A stretch of 64,000 bases of DNA. Origin: Tenacibaculum dicentrarchi (GTDB lineage Bacteria > Bacteroidota > Bacteroidia > Flavobacteriales > Flavobacteriaceae). This document shows positions 25,981-35,419 of the stretch, piece by piece. The stretch lies in assembly GCF_964036635.1 (NCBI RefSeq), contig NZ_OZ038524.1:2237001-2301000 (forward strand). Direction: 5' to 3'. The position numbers and the translations under genes were made by a program. Under the pieces are notes generated by a model. It did no database searches, was not told where the DNA came from, and saw nothing but the letters and a program-made list of their open reading frames with translations. Position 1 is the stretch's first letter; the number at the start of each line of letters is the position of its first letter.

Positions 25981-26130
25981 ATGCGATTCCTTATTTTTCT
26001 GTGATATTTTTTTCAGATGAATTAAACAGGTTCTAAAACCTTTCCTAGAAGTTGTATCGAAACTGATTTTTAATATCGGTTTCAATACAACTTCTTTTAT
26101 TTATATTTACTCCCTAAATAATTAAACCGC

Positions 26131-28074
26131 ATGAAATTACTTCTTAAATTTTCACTATTTCTTCTACTTGTAATAAGTAGTTGTACACCAAAAAGTACCA
26201 CTAAAATATCCGAAGAAAAAAAAGCTGTAAAAAGCACTTATGTAAAAGATAACTTCACTAAAAAAGAAGTAAAAATAACTATGAGAGATGGTGCAAAACT
26301 ACACACTACTATTTACTCACCAAAAGACACATCAAAAACATATCCTATTTTATTACAACGAACTCCGTATAGTTGTCGACCTTACGGAAAAGATGCTTTC
26401 AAAACTAAAATAGCTCCTAACCCTATTTTAATGAAAGAAGGAAATATTATTGTGTATCAAGATGTTCGTGGTCGTTGGATGAGCGAAGGTGTTTACGACA
26501 ATATGCGTGCTTACATCCCTAATAAAACAGCTAAACAAACCGATGAAACAAGCGATACTTTTGATACGATTGATTGGTTAGTTAAAAACACGCCAAACAA
26601 TAATGGAAATGTTGGAACTTGGGGAACTTCATACCCTGGACATTATGCAACTATTTCAGCAATTGATGCACATCCTGCTTTAAAGGCTGCATCTCCACAA
26701 GCTTGTATTGGCGATTTCTTTTTTGATGATTTTCATCATAATGGTGCATTTTTACTAAGTTATTTTAACGCAATTCCATTATTCGGAACTTATAAAGACC
26801 AACCTACAGATTCTTCTTGGTATTCTTTTCCGAAGATGAAAACAAAAGACCAATATCAGTTTTTTTTAGACAAAGGTCCTTTAAAAAACTTAAACGAATA
26901 TTTTCAATATGATAAATTAGATACTAAAATCGCTTCTGATAAAAACAAGAATACCGATAAAATTGATGATTTTTTCTGGAAAGAAATCGTTGAACATCCT
27001 AATTACGATAGCGTTTGGCAAAGCAAAGGAATTATTCAACATTTAAACAAAGTTCCTTCAACAGTAGCAACTATGATTGTTGGTGGATGGTTTGATGCCG
27101 AAGATTTATACGGTCCTTTAGAAACGTATAAAAACATCGAAAAGCATCAACCAAATAATTATAATACGTTGGTTTTTGGTCCTTGGGACCACGGTGGATG
27201 GTCTAGAAGTAAAGTAGCTAGTACAGTTGGAAATTATTATTTTGGAGATTCTATTTCATTAAATTTTCAAAAAAATATTGAAACTAAATTCTTCAATCAT
27301 TTCTTAAAAGAAAACGGTTCAAAAAATAGCGGATTACCAGAAGCTTATGTTTTCGATACAGGAAAAAAAGAATGGAAATCATACGATGTTTGGCCTCCTA
27401 AAAGCGTAAAAAAACAATCTTTTTTCTTATCAGAAAATCAAGAATTAACTACGGATAAAAAAGGAACTTCAAAAGTACAATTTGTAAGTGATGTTAAACA
27501 TCCTGTTCCTTATTCTGAAGATATAAAAACTGTTTTCACACCAAGAAAATACATGACTGATGACCAGCGTTTTGCTGCCCGAAGACCTGATGTTTTGGTT
27601 TATCAAACAGAAATTTTATCCGAAGATTTTACTTTAGCAGGAGATATTTTAGCAAAATTAAACGTAGCAACAACAGGTTCATCTGCCGATTGGATTGTAA
27701 AAGTTATTGATGTACATCCTTCTGATATCAAAAATGATAATAAAGATATGCAAACGCACTTAAAATTAAGTAATTATCATATGATGGTTCGTAGTGAAGT
27801 GATGCGTGGGCGTTTTAGAAACAGTTTTTCAAAACCTGAACCGTTTACGCCAAACAAGAAAACAGCTGTAAATATTAAATTACAAGATGTTTTTCACACC
27901 TTTAAAAAAGGACATAAATTACAAATTCAAGTGCAAAGTACGTGGTTTCCTTTAATTGATTTGAATCCTCAAACGTATGTTGACAACATTTTTAAAGCCG
28001 ATGAAAAAGATTTCAAAAACCAAACACATACTGTTTTTTCAGATTCTAGTATTGAGTTTTCTGTTTTGGAATAA
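26131..28074 (+). CDS. CocE/NonD-type S15 hydrolase lipoprotein
   Basis: 647 residues with a lipoprotein signal (LLVISSCTPK, Cys near 18). The N-terminal alpha/beta-hydrolase domain carries the nucleophile motif GTSYPG with flanking WG, and PWDHGGW as the catalytic-His region. A C-terminal jelly-roll (X-Pro dipeptidyl-peptidase type) ends with IQVQSTWFPLIDLNPQTYVD. Members are acyl-peptide hydrolases or esterases of the S15/CocE group. With the lipid anchor it is probably exposed to the periplasm or cell surface. It belongs to a run of exported hydrolases and is closed by a terminator. Confidence 0.9.
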   Translation: MKLLLKFSLFLLLVISSCTPKSTTKISEEKKAVKSTYVKDNFTKKEVKITMRDGAKLHTTIYSPKDTSKTYPILLQRTPYSCRPYGKDAFKTKIAPNPILMKEGNIIVYQDVRGRWMSEGVYDNMRAYIPNKTAKQTDETSDTFDTIDWLVKNTPNNNGNVGTWGTSYPGHYATISAIDAHPALKAASPQACIGDFFFDDFHHNGAFLLSYFNAIPLFGTYKDQPTDSSWYSFPKMKTKDQYQFFLDKGPLKNLNEYFQYDKLDTKIASDKNKNTDKIDDFFWKEIVEHPNYDSVWQSKGIIQHLNKVPSTVATMIVGGWFDAEDLYGPLETYKNIEKHQPNNYNTLVFGPWDHGGWSRSKVASTVGNYYFGDSISLNFQKNIETKFFNHFLKENGSKNSGLPEAYVFDTGKKEWKSYDVWPPKSVKKQSFFLSENQELTTDKKGTSKVQFVSDVKHPVPYSEDIKTVFTPRKYMTDDQRFAARRPDVLVYQTEILSEDFTLAGDILAKLNVATTGSSADWIVKVIDVHPSDIKNDNKDMQTHLKLSNYHMMVRSEVMRGRFRNSFSKPEPFTPNKKTAVNIKLQDVFHTFKKGHKLQIQVQSTWFPLIDLNPQTYVDNIFKADEKDFKNQTHTVFSDSSIEFSVLE

Positions 28075-28101
28075 TAACTTTTTTTGATATAATTTTAATA
28101 T

Positions 28102-28136
28102 AAAAAAACCTCGTGATTTTTATTGCGAGGTTTTTT
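28102..28136 (+). terminator. Terminator after the S15 hydrolase gene
   Basis: AAAACCTCG / CGAGGTTTT hairpin followed by T. Confidence 0.82.
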
Positions 28137-28218
28137 AATTCAAGCTAAATTTATCCGCTCAAAAAATACTAGATTCACTATAAATAACATTATTTAAAAT
28201 AAAAAATGCTTTGAAAAA

Positions 28219-29814
28219 ATGAAATATCTACCTTTATTAATCTTATTATTTACATGTAAAATAACCTTGTATGGGCAAGTTAAAGTTAAGTATAAAAATA
28301 AAAAATCAAATATAAATATATCTTCAATAGATATTGCTAAATTTAAAGCTAATAGATTTGTACATTATAGCGACTTTGGTGCTATAGGAGATGGTAAAAC
28401 AGATGATATAAATAATATTTCAGCAACTCATAAATTTGCTAATAAGCATAATCTTACAGTTAAAGCTGATGATGGAGCAACATATTATATTTCAGGAAAA
28501 AAACAGCCTATAAATATTTTAACTGATACTGATTTTGGAACAGCTAATTTTATTATTGATGATACAGAAGTTAAAGATATTAAATCATCTATTTTTCTAG
28601 TTAGTTCTAAACAAAAACGTTTTAAAATTGAAGGAATATCTTCACTTAAAAAAAATCAGAAAAAAATTAAGGCTAACCTACCTAAAAACTGTTTAGTTAC
28701 TATTAAAAATTCAAATATAAAACGCTACATCAGATATGGAGCCAATAAAAACAATGGAGCTTCTCAAACAGATATTCTTCTTGTAGATAAAAATGGAAAT
28801 ATAGATACTCCCGTAATATGGAATTTTGATAAAATAACAAAAATAACCGCTTTACCTATAGATGAAAAACCTTTAAAAATAACAGGAGGTTGTTTTACAA
28901 CAATTGCAAATAAAGCTCCATCTAAATACACTTACTATAGTAGAAACATTATAATTAAACGGTCTAATGTTATTGTAGATGGTCTTGAACATAAAATTAT
29001 AGGTGAAGGAAGTCATGGTGCGCCTTATGCAGGCTTTATTAGTATTCGTGACTGTGCTAATGTAACTGTAAAAAACACAGTTCTATCTGGACACAAAAAA
29101 TATGTAACTATTAACTCAAATGGAAAACATAGTTCAATGGGCTCTTATGATATTTTAATAACACGTGCTGTTAATATATCATTTATAAATTGTACCCAAA
29201 CAAATGATATTAATGATAAAAAGTACTGGGGAATTATGGGAGCTAACTATTGTAAAAATATTATTTATGATAATTGTACTCTTTCTCGATTTGATGCTCA
29301 TATGGGAGTTGCTAATGCCACTATACAAAACTCAACACTCGGACATATGGGAATTAGTGTTATTGGTACTGGAATTTTAACTATTAAAAATTCTACTATT
29401 TACGGAAACAACCTTGTAAATTTACGTTCTGACTACGGTAGTACATGGCAAGGTGATATCATTATTAATGATGTAATTTTCTCACCTAGTAAAAGAAAAT
29501 CTAATAATATTAATTTAATTGGAGGGGAAAATTATGGAAGACACAATTTTGGTTATACCTGCTATATGCCTAAGCGAATCACTATAGAAAATCTTTATAT
29601 TGATGATTCAAAATACCCAAAAAATTATGAAGGCATTAATATTTTTTCAGATTTCAATCCAAAAATATCTAACCTTTTTTTCGATGAAGAATTTCACTAT
29701 ATCACAACAAAAAAGGTATTTCTAAAAAATGTAACTACAGCATCAGGAAAACCTCTAAACGTTAGTGATAACAAAACGATGTTCAAAAAAGTAAAAATAA
29801 AATATAGGAAATAA
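28219..29814 (+). CDS. Secreted right-handed beta-helix protein
   Basis: 531 residues with a signal peptide (cleavage near LYGQ). The early motif DFGAIGDGKTDDINN is the entry of the pectate-lyase-3 / tailspike-type beta-helix fold. It is followed by repeated coils such as ISIRDCANVTVKNTVLSGHK, NISFINCTQTND and TIQNSTLGHMGISVIGTGIL. Proteins of this fold often cleave polysaccharides or bind glycans at the surface. No catalytic residues can be assigned, so enzyme versus binding protein is open. No SusC/SusD pair is nearby. It ends 3 nt from the convergent aat gene. Confidence 0.8.
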   Translation: MKYLPLLILLFTCKITLYGQVKVKYKNKKSNINISSIDIAKFKANRFVHYSDFGAIGDGKTDDINNISATHKFANKHNLTVKADDGATYYISGKKQPINILTDTDFGTANFIIDDTEVKDIKSSIFLVSSKQKRFKIEGISSLKKNQKKIKANLPKNCLVTIKNSNIKRYIRYGANKNNGASQTDILLVDKNGNIDTPVIWNFDKITKITALPIDEKPLKITGGCFTTIANKAPSKYTYYSRNIIIKRSNVIVDGLEHKIIGEGSHGAPYAGFISIRDCANVTVKNTVLSGHKKYVTINSNGKHSSMGSYDILITRAVNISFINCTQTNDINDKKYWGIMGANYCKNIIYDNCTLSRFDAHMGVANATIQNSTLGHMGISVIGTGILTIKNSTIYGNNLVNLRSDYGSTWQGDIIINDVIFSPSKRKSNNINLIGGENYGRHNFGYTCYMPKRITIENLYIDDSKYPKNYEGINIFSDFNPKISNLFFDEEFHYITTKKVFLKNVTTASGKPLNVSDNKTMFKKVKIKYRK

Positions 29815-29817
29815 TAA

Positions 29818-30441
29818 CTATAACAACTCCAAAAAATCATTCCTATCAATTTCACGAGCACCTAAACTCTCTAGGTGTTCGTTATAAACTTGGCAATCTA
29901 TTAATTTATATCCACAGTTTTTAGCCAAATGAATAAACGCCACTTTACTCATATTACTAGCCTTGCTAAACATACTTTCGCCACAAAAAACACCATTTTT
30001 TAAATCGATACCATACAAGCCAGCTACTAATTTATCATCTTGCCAAACTTCTATCGATTTTGCAATTCCTTTATCGTGTAAATTAATATAAGCATCTTCC
30101 ATATCATCAGTAATCCAAGTTCCTAACTGGTCATTTCTGTTAATATGTCTACAATTAAAAATAACATCATTAAAAGCTTTATTCTCTGTAATTACAAAAT
30201 TATCTTTTCGCAAAACCTGTTTCATAGATTTTGAAACTTTTACCTCATCAGGAAATAAAACCATACGCTGTGGTGGCGCATACCAAACAATTGGCTCTCC
30301 CTCATTAAACCACGGAAAAATTCCATTTTTATAAGCAAACTCTAAACGTTCTGCCGATAAATCGCCGCCAAATGCCAAAACTCCTTCTTCATTTGCAAAT
30401 TCATGTGGTGGAAATACTATTTCTTCAGGTAACCAAATCAT
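29818..30441 (-). CDS. aat: Leucyl/phenylalanyl-tRNA-protein transferase
   Basis: 207 residues, the usual length. Characteristic stretches are FPPHEFANEEGVLAFGGDLS, the hydrophobic NGIFPWFNEGEPIVWYAPPQ and GTWITDDMEDAYINLH. It transfers Leu or Phe from charged tRNA to N-terminal Arg/Lys of proteins, creating N-degrons for ClpAP. The gene is monocistronic on the minus strand with a consensus promoter element just upstream. Confidence 0.95.
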   Translation of the reverse strand: MIWLPEEIVFPPHEFANEEGVLAFGGDLSAERLEFAYKNGIFPWFNEGEPIVWYAPPQRMVLFPDEVKVSKSMKQVLRKDNFVITENKAFNDVIFNCRHINRNDQLGTWITDDMEDAYINLHDKGIAKSIEVWQDDKLVAGLYGIDLKNGVFCGESMFSKASNMSKVAFIHLAKNCGYKLIDCQVYNEHLESLGAREIDRNDFLELL

Positions 30442-30474
30442 CTAAAAAACACTTATAAATATTAATAAATATCA

Positions 30475-30482
30475 CAAATATA
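30475..30482 (-). promoter_or_regulatory. Bacteroidetes -7 promoter element of aat
   Basis: TATATTTG on the minus strand, 33 nt before the aat start. Confidence 0.55.
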
Positions 30483-30553
30483 ATCACAAAAAAATACATC
30501 AATAATTCTTATCAAAATAAAGAGCTATCTAATCAAATCTATATTATTTTGCA

Positions 30554-30561
30554 TAATTTTG
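30554..30561 (+). promoter_or_regulatory. Bacteroidetes -7 promoter element of the FAD oxidoreductase gene
   Basis: TAATTTTG ends 4 nt before the ATG at 30566, predicting a leaderless or nearly leaderless transcript. Confidence 0.5.
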
Positions 30562-30565
30562 CAAA

Positions 30566-32122
30566 ATGGTAAAAGAACTTCAACTACGCGTTAATTTAAT
30601 AGAAGAAAAGAAAGCTGATATTTTAAAAAAGAAAGCTTCTATAAAATTAGGAATCGCTATTTCAGACATAACTACGGTAAAAGTATTACGTAAATCGATT
30701 GATGCACGTAAAAAAGATGTGATTTTTAATTATAAAGTAGCTGTTTATATAAATGAACCTTTGCCTGATACACCTGATTATATCTTTAATTATCAAGATG
30801 TTTCAAATGCAAAAGAAATTCATATTATTGGGTTTGGCCCTGCGGGAATGTACGCTGCACTTCGTTGTATTGAACTAGGTTATAAACCGATTGTTTTAGA
30901 ACGTGGAAAAAATGTACAAGACCGTCGTAGAGATTTACGTGCTATTAATCAAGAGCATTTTGTAAATGAAGATTCTAACTACTGTTTTGGTGAAGGTGGT
31001 GCAGGAACGTATTCTGATGGAAAATTATATACTCGAAGTTTAAAACGTGGTGATGTTCGTCGAATATTTGAAAATTTAGTATATCATGGAGCTACAGAAG
31101 ATATTTTAATTGATGCACATCCACATATTGGAACTAATAAATTACCTAAAATTATTCAGAATATCCGTGAGAATATTATAAAATATGGTGGAGAAGTTCA
31201 TTTTGATACTCGTGTTACCGATTTTGTTATAAAAAGTAGCAAAATACAAGCATTACGATTAAATAATGGTAACGAAATGACTGTTAATTCTGTAATTTTA
31301 GCAACTGGTCATTCTGCTAGAGATATTTACGAATTATTAAACCGAAAAAATATTTTATTAAAAGCAAAATCATTTGCAATGGGAGTTCGTGTAGAACATC
31401 CTCAAGAAATTATTGACCAAATTCAATATAGTTGTGATGGTCAAAGAGATGAATTATTACCTGCCGCAGCTTATAGTTTAGTACAACAAGTAAATAACAG
31501 AGGAGTTTATTCATTTTGTATGTGTCCTGGTGGATTTATTGTACCAGCTGCAACTGCGAATGGTGAAGTTGTTGTAAATGGAATGTCTCCATCTCGAAGA
31601 AATAATAAATTTGCAAACTCAGGAATTGTTGTTGAATTAAATATTGATAAAGATTTTAGAAAATACGAACATTTTGGTGCTTTAAAAGGATTAGAATTTC
31701 AAAAAGATTTAGAAAAATTAGCTTTTAATGCAGGAGGTAAAAGCCAAGTTGCACCAGCACAACGTTTAACTGATTTTGTGGAAGGTAATTTATCATCATC
31801 ATTAAATGAAACTTCTTATCAACCTGGATTAAAATCATCGCCATTACACTCATTACTTCCAAAAATAATTGGCGGTAGATTACGTAAAGGTTTTGATGCT
31901 TTTGGTAAAAAAATGCACGGATATTATACATCCGAAGCAAATATTATAGGGGTTGAATCTCGTACCTCATCACCTGTAAATATCCCTAGAAAAGAAAACC
32001 TAGAACACCCACAATTAGAAGGTTTATACCCTTGTGGTGAAGGTGGTGGTTATGCTGGTGGAATTATCTCAGCAGCTATGGATGGCGAGCGTTGTGCTGA
32101 AGCTGCTATCGCTAACTTATAA
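30566..32122 (+). CDS. FAD-dependent oxidoreductase (COG2509 type)
   Basis: 518 residues. A small N-terminal alpha/beta domain (about 1-85, with KLGIAISDITTVKVLRKSID) precedes a FAD-binding Rossmann fold with IIGFGPAGMYAA and ERG at the end of the second strand. Conserved NYCFGEGGAGTYSDGKLYTR and the C-terminal CGEGGGYAGGIISAAMDG match a widespread family of FAD-dependent dehydrogenases with unknown substrate. The gene is a single transcription unit between aat and the VTT-domain gene. Confidence 0.88.
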   Translation: MVKELQLRVNLIEEKKADILKKKASIKLGIAISDITTVKVLRKSIDARKKDVIFNYKVAVYINEPLPDTPDYIFNYQDVSNAKEIHIIGFGPAGMYAALRCIELGYKPIVLERGKNVQDRRRDLRAINQEHFVNEDSNYCFGEGGAGTYSDGKLYTRSLKRGDVRRIFENLVYHGATEDILIDAHPHIGTNKLPKIIQNIRENIIKYGGEVHFDTRVTDFVIKSSKIQALRLNNGNEMTVNSVILATGHSARDIYELLNRKNILLKAKSFAMGVRVEHPQEIIDQIQYSCDGQRDELLPAAAYSLVQQVNNRGVYSFCMCPGGFIVPAATANGEVVVNGMSPSRRNNKFANSGIVVELNIDKDFRKYEHFGALKGLEFQKDLEKLAFNAGGKSQVAPAQRLTDFVEGNLSSSLNETSYQPGLKSSPLHSLLPKIIGGRLRKGFDAFGKKMHGYYTSEANIIGVESRTSSPVNIPRKENLEHPQLEGLYPCGEGGGYAGGIISAAMDGERCAEAAIANL

Positions 32123-32205
32123 TTAACAATATTTGTGTTGATTTATCTGTAATTACCTCGTATTTTTGTAATCTAAAAAGGCTTAGATAATTAAGTAACT
32201 ATAAA

Positions 32206-32829
32206 GTGAAGAAAAAAAGAATCATAAAAAATAAAAAACCACACGTAAAGCGTTTGCATATTTATTATCAACGCACTGGTTTTTACATGTTTATTTGGGA
32301 AAGTTTAAAAGCAGCTTTTTTACCAATAGTACTTGCTGTTGTAGGTGTATTTTTATTTAATAGATATGTTTATAATATTAACGATGGCTTACAAATAGTA
32401 ACAGAAACATTTTCTAGACTTGGTATTTTAGCTACTTTTTTTATCTCTGAAACAATTTTAGGGTTAATTCCGCCTGAAATTTTTATTGCTTGGTCAAAGA
32501 AAACAGCCGACCCACTATTAAACTTATCACTTTTAGCAACCTTATCATATCTAGGAGGATTAACGGCGTATTTTATAGGAAGATCTGCTTTAAAAATTAA
32601 GTCAATAAAAAATTATCTGGAAGTTAAAATGGCTAAAAACCTTAAAAATACCAGTAAATGGGGAGGTATTTTAATTTTAGTAGGCGCATTATTACCATTG
32701 CCGTTTGCTATTAGCTGTTTAACAGCAGGTATGATTAAGTATCCGTTTAAAAAAGTGGTCTTTTTTGGACTATTTCGTTTTTTACGTTTTGCTATTTATG
32801 CTTGGGCTATTTTCAGTATGGTTAATTAA
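32206..32829 (+). CDS. VTT-domain (YqaA/DedA-like) membrane protein
   Basis: 207 residues starting at GTG (32206), with no in-frame ATG before the conserved region. The N-terminus is highly basic (KKKRIIKNKKPHVKR), followed by several membrane helices. The conserved segment GALLPLPFAISCLTAGMIKY with a following Arg-rich helix (FFGLFRFLRFAIYAWAIF) is characteristic of VTT proteins, which are linked to lipid scrambling or transport. A DUF1456 gene follows 24 nt later. Confidence 0.82.
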   Translation: MKKKRIIKNKKPHVKRLHIYYQRTGFYMFIWESLKAAFLPIVLAVVGVFLFNRYVYNINDGLQIVTETFSRLGILATFFISETILGLIPPEIFIAWSKKTADPLLNLSLLATLSYLGGLTAYFIGRSALKIKSIKNYLEVKMAKNLKNTSKWGGILILVGALLPLPFAISCLTAGMIKYPFKKVVFFGLFRFLRFAIYAWAIFSMVN

Positions 32830-32853
32830 ATTAATATTATTAAAAACAAAATT

Positions 32854-33111
32854 ATGGGAGGCTTATCAAACAACGATATATTTAAAAAATTAAGAGTAGC
32901 ACACAAATTACGTGATACTGATATTGTTGACATTTGTGCTTTAGTAGATTTTAAAGTTTCTAAAGGAGAATTGGGAGCATTTTTTAGAAATGAGGAACAT
33001 CCTAAATACATGGAATGTGGTGACCAAATTCTTAGAAATTTTTTAAATGGATTAGTCATTCATTTAAGAGGCCCAATGCCACCTAAGAAAAAAGTTGAAC
33101 CAAAAAAATAA
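32854..33111 (+). CDS. DUF1456 (YehS-like) single-domain protein
   Basis: 85 residues. The sequence NNDIFKKLRVAHKLRDTDIV followed by KGELGAFFRNEEHPKYMECG is the DUF1456 repeat unit. Enterobacterial YehS carries two such units in about 156 residues; this protein has one plus a basic tail (PPKKKVEPKK). The function is unknown in all cases. It follows the VTT gene closely and is closed by a terminator. Confidence 0.85.
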   Translation: MGGLSNNDIFKKLRVAHKLRDTDIVDICALVDFKVSKGELGAFFRNEEHPKYMECGDQILRNFLNGLVIHLRGPMPPKKKVEPKK

Positions 33112-33120
33112 TTTATAATA

Positions 33121-33150
33121 AAAACCTTCTAATAATTTAGAAGGTTTTTT
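33121..33150 (+). terminator. Terminator between DUF1456 and NYN genes
   Basis: AAAACCTTCTAA / TTAGAAGGTTTT hairpin followed by T. Confidence 0.82.
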
Positions 33151-33160
33151 ATTATATAAG

Positions 33161-33952
33161 TTAAGCAACTTTTTTATCTCTTATAGAAATGGTAGAATTA
33201 TCATCATGATAAATCATTTCAAAATCAGAAGTTAAAGCACTAAACATTTTATTAAAATTTTTATATCCATATGTTTTTGAATCAAAATTAGCATCTAATC
33301 GATTAATTGATTCTGCTAACTGACTTAGTAAAACCTCCTCATTTTCTTGCTTAACTGCCAATAAAGCACGTCTAAGAAAAGAAATATCAATTTTCAGTAT
33401 GTTTTTTAATTTCTTCTTCTTTGACTTTTTTTTGTTCTTTTTTGATTTTGATTCTATTATTTTTTCTTCGGATGCTTTTACCTGTTTTTTTTCAGATACT
33501 TCTTCGGATACTTTTACTTTAAATTTTTCGGTAAACATAAAAATATCACAAGCGTTTACAAATGATTTTGGCGTTTGTTCTTTACCAATTCCCATTACAC
33601 TTAAACCACTTTCTCGTATTCTATTAGCTATTCCTGTAAAATCACTATCGCTTGAAACAAGACAAAAAACATCTATTTTTTCTCGATATAAAATATCCAT
33701 TGCATCAATAACAAGTGCAATATCAGTAGCATTTTTACCCGTTGTATATGCAAATTCTTGAATTGGTTTAATGGCGTAAGTACCCAATTGTTCTTTCCAT
33801 TTTTTCATACGATTTCCCGACCAATCACCATAAATTCTTTTAATTGTTATTCTACCATATTTTGATACTTCTTCTAGTATATTTTGTAAATATTTAGCCT
33901 GTGCATTGTCACCATCTATTAATATGGCTATGTTCTTATTTTTCTTTTTCAT
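33161..33952 (-). CDS. NYN-domain RNase-like protein with LOTUS (OST-HTH) domain
   Basis: 263 residues. The N-terminal NYN/PIN-like domain (about 5-140) shows the acidic metal-binding positions in AILIDGDNAQ, DIALVIDAMDILY and VSSDSDFTGIANRIRESG. A Lys/Glu-rich linker (about 145-190) leads to a C-terminal winged-helix OST-HTH/LOTUS domain (about 190-263, with NRLDANFDSKTYGYKNFNKM). This layout matches the LabA/MARF1-like proteins, in which NYN cuts RNA and LOTUS binds RNA. It is monocistronic; the natural target is unknown. Confidence 0.85.
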   Translation of the reverse strand: MKKKNKNIAILIDGDNAQAKYLQNILEEVSKYGRITIKRIYGDWSGNRMKKWKEQLGTYAIKPIQEFAYTTGKNATDIALVIDAMDILYREKIDVFCLVSSDSDFTGIANRIRESGLSVMGIGKEQTPKSFVNACDIFMFTEKFKVKVSEEVSEKKQVKASEEKIIESKSKKNKKKSKKKKLKNILKIDISFLRRALLAVKQENEEVLLSQLAESINRLDANFDSKTYGYKNFNKMFSALTSDFEMIYHDDNSTISIRDKKVA

Positions 33953-34044
33953 AAACTTATTTCATCATATTTGTATTGATTTTTTTAAATTACAATACTT
34001 ATTTAAAAATAAAAAAGAAATAATTAAAAAAGATCTTATTAGCA

Positions 34045-34073
34045 CAAAAAAAGAGCGCATATAGCGCTCTTTT
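34045..34073 (-). terminator. Terminator of the flavin reductase / DUF3127 operon
   Basis: AAAGAGCGC / GCGCTCTTT hairpin with an A run on its plus-strand left side, i.e. a minus-strand T run. Confidence 0.8.
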
Positions 34074-34094
34074 ATCCTATTTATAAACCTTTAA

Positions 34095-34460
34095 TTAAAA
34101 AGGTAAATCATCTGGCTCATTTGCCGATAAGTCTGGTGCTTGCTGAAAACTATCAACAGGTGGTACATTTTGAGGTGCCGCTTGTGCTAAGCTTTCAATT
34201 CTCCATCCTTGAATAGCATTGAAGTATTTTGCAACACCTTCTGGATTAATCCACTCTCGACCTCTTAAATTAATAGATACTTTTACCTCTTGTCCTACTG
34301 AATAATTGTTTAAAAGATCACATTTATCTTGTACAAATTCAATCAAAATCATTTGAGGATACTGCTCATCTGTAGTTACCACTAATTCACGTTTTCTAAA
34401 TCCGCTAGCTCCAAATGTTTGCGCTTCGTTAATTAATTTAATCTTTCCAATAACTTCCAT
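34095..34460 (-). CDS. DUF3127 (OB-fold-like) protein
   Basis: 121 residues. MEVIGKIKLINEAQTFGASG, KRELVVTTDEQYPQMILIEF and NLRGREWINPEGVAKYFNAI are typical of DUF3127, a small Bacteroidetes family with an SSB-like beta-barrel look. The C-terminal tail ends in acidic ANEPDDLPF, similar to the SSB C-terminal tip, which supports a single-stranded-DNA or replisome-related role by inference. It lies 8 nt downstream of the flavin reductase gene. Confidence 0.85.
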   Translation of the reverse strand: MEVIGKIKLINEAQTFGASGFRKRELVVTTDEQYPQMILIEFVQDKCDLLNNYSVGQEVKVSINLRGREWINPEGVAKYFNAIQGWRIESLAQAAPQNVPPVDSFQQAPDLSANEPDDLPF

Positions 34461-34468
34461 ATTCTTAT

Positions 34469-35329
34469 CTATTTAATTAAAAGTACTTTCCAAGCACTTT
34501 CTACATCATTATTCTTTAAATACTGCTGTGCAAATGTATGTTTTTTTTCAATTGTAAGCGAAAAATATTTGGGATGTTCTTGCGCAAAGTTATTAACAGC
34601 TTCCTGATTAGGCAATTGTACTACGTTGGCTAACATTCCTAAATTATTTCCTGTTAAAACAGTGCTATTTCTAATTTCTGTAGGTATTTTATCAACTCCA
34701 ATTCCTACTTCCGAAATTGGCTTAGGTATTTCAAAAAAGCCATCTCTAGCACGGGTATAATAGCTTCCTCCTGCCCTAGCTACCACATCTATTTTATGCT
34801 GATCGATACTTCCATCATCGGCTAATACATTTTCATTAATATGTAATTTAACAACTTCACAAATAATTAAATTTCCTGCGCCACCTTGCGTTCCTGTTTC
34901 AATAATATCGGTTACTTTACACTCAAATTGCACGGGTGATTCGGCAACCCTAAAAGGTGCTATTTTATCCGAAGATAACATTGTAAAACCTGCTTTTTCA
35001 AACTCATTAACACCTTTAGGATACATGGCACTACTTAACGACATTTGTTGTACAATATCATAATTAACCACATTTATAACCACTTCTTTTGTTTGTTCGG
35101 CATTTTCTAAGGTATGTTTTTTCGTATTATCTCTTACACTTCTTGCTGGAGAAAAAATTAACATCGGCGGATTTGCTCCAAAAACATTAAAAAAACTAAA
35201 AGGCGATAAGTTAGGCTTTCCATCGGCATCTACAGTACTTGCAAAAGCAATTGGTCGGGGCGCTATGGCTCCTAATAAATAACTATGTAATTTTGCTACG
35301 GGCAATTCTTTAGGATCTAATGACAACAT
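34469..35329 (-). CDS. Flavin reductase-like domain protein
   Basis: 286 residues. GAIAPRPIAFASTVDADG and LSPFSFFNVFGANPPMLIFS are the FMN-binding split-barrel signature of the flavin reductase family. GSYYTRARDGFFEIPKP near residue 190 is common in the longer members. It probably reduces or binds FMN; the partner oxygenase is not evident. It is transcribed with the DUF3127 gene downstream. Confidence 0.88.
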   Translation of the reverse strand: MLSLDPKELPVAKLHSYLLGAIAPRPIAFASTVDADGKPNLSPFSFFNVFGANPPMLIFSPARSVRDNTKKHTLENAEQTKEVVINVVNYDIVQQMSLSSAMYPKGVNEFEKAGFTMLSSDKIAPFRVAESPVQFECKVTDIIETGTQGGAGNLIICEVVKLHINENVLADDGSIDQHKIDVVARAGGSYYTRARDGFFEIPKPISEVGIGVDKIPTEIRNSTVLTGNNLGMLANVVQLPNQEAVNNFAQEHPKYFSLTIEKKHTFAQQYLKNNDVESAWKVLLIK

Positions 35330-35419
35330 ATTTGATTTATTTTTTACTGTAAATATACTACGCTTTCACAAATGAAGTTATTCTCTTATAATATTTTATG
35401 AATAGTTTATATTTTAACC

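Larger units (their letters stand above)
25649..26130. other. 482-nt gene-free region filled with repeat elements
   Basis: It holds the 92-nt dispersed repeat (25675-25766), a 19-bp inverted repeat (25856-25909) and the 31-nt hairpin repeat (25950-25980). About 100 nt without visible structure then lead to the S15 hydrolase gene. No coding frame or tRNA was seen. Confidence 0.75.
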
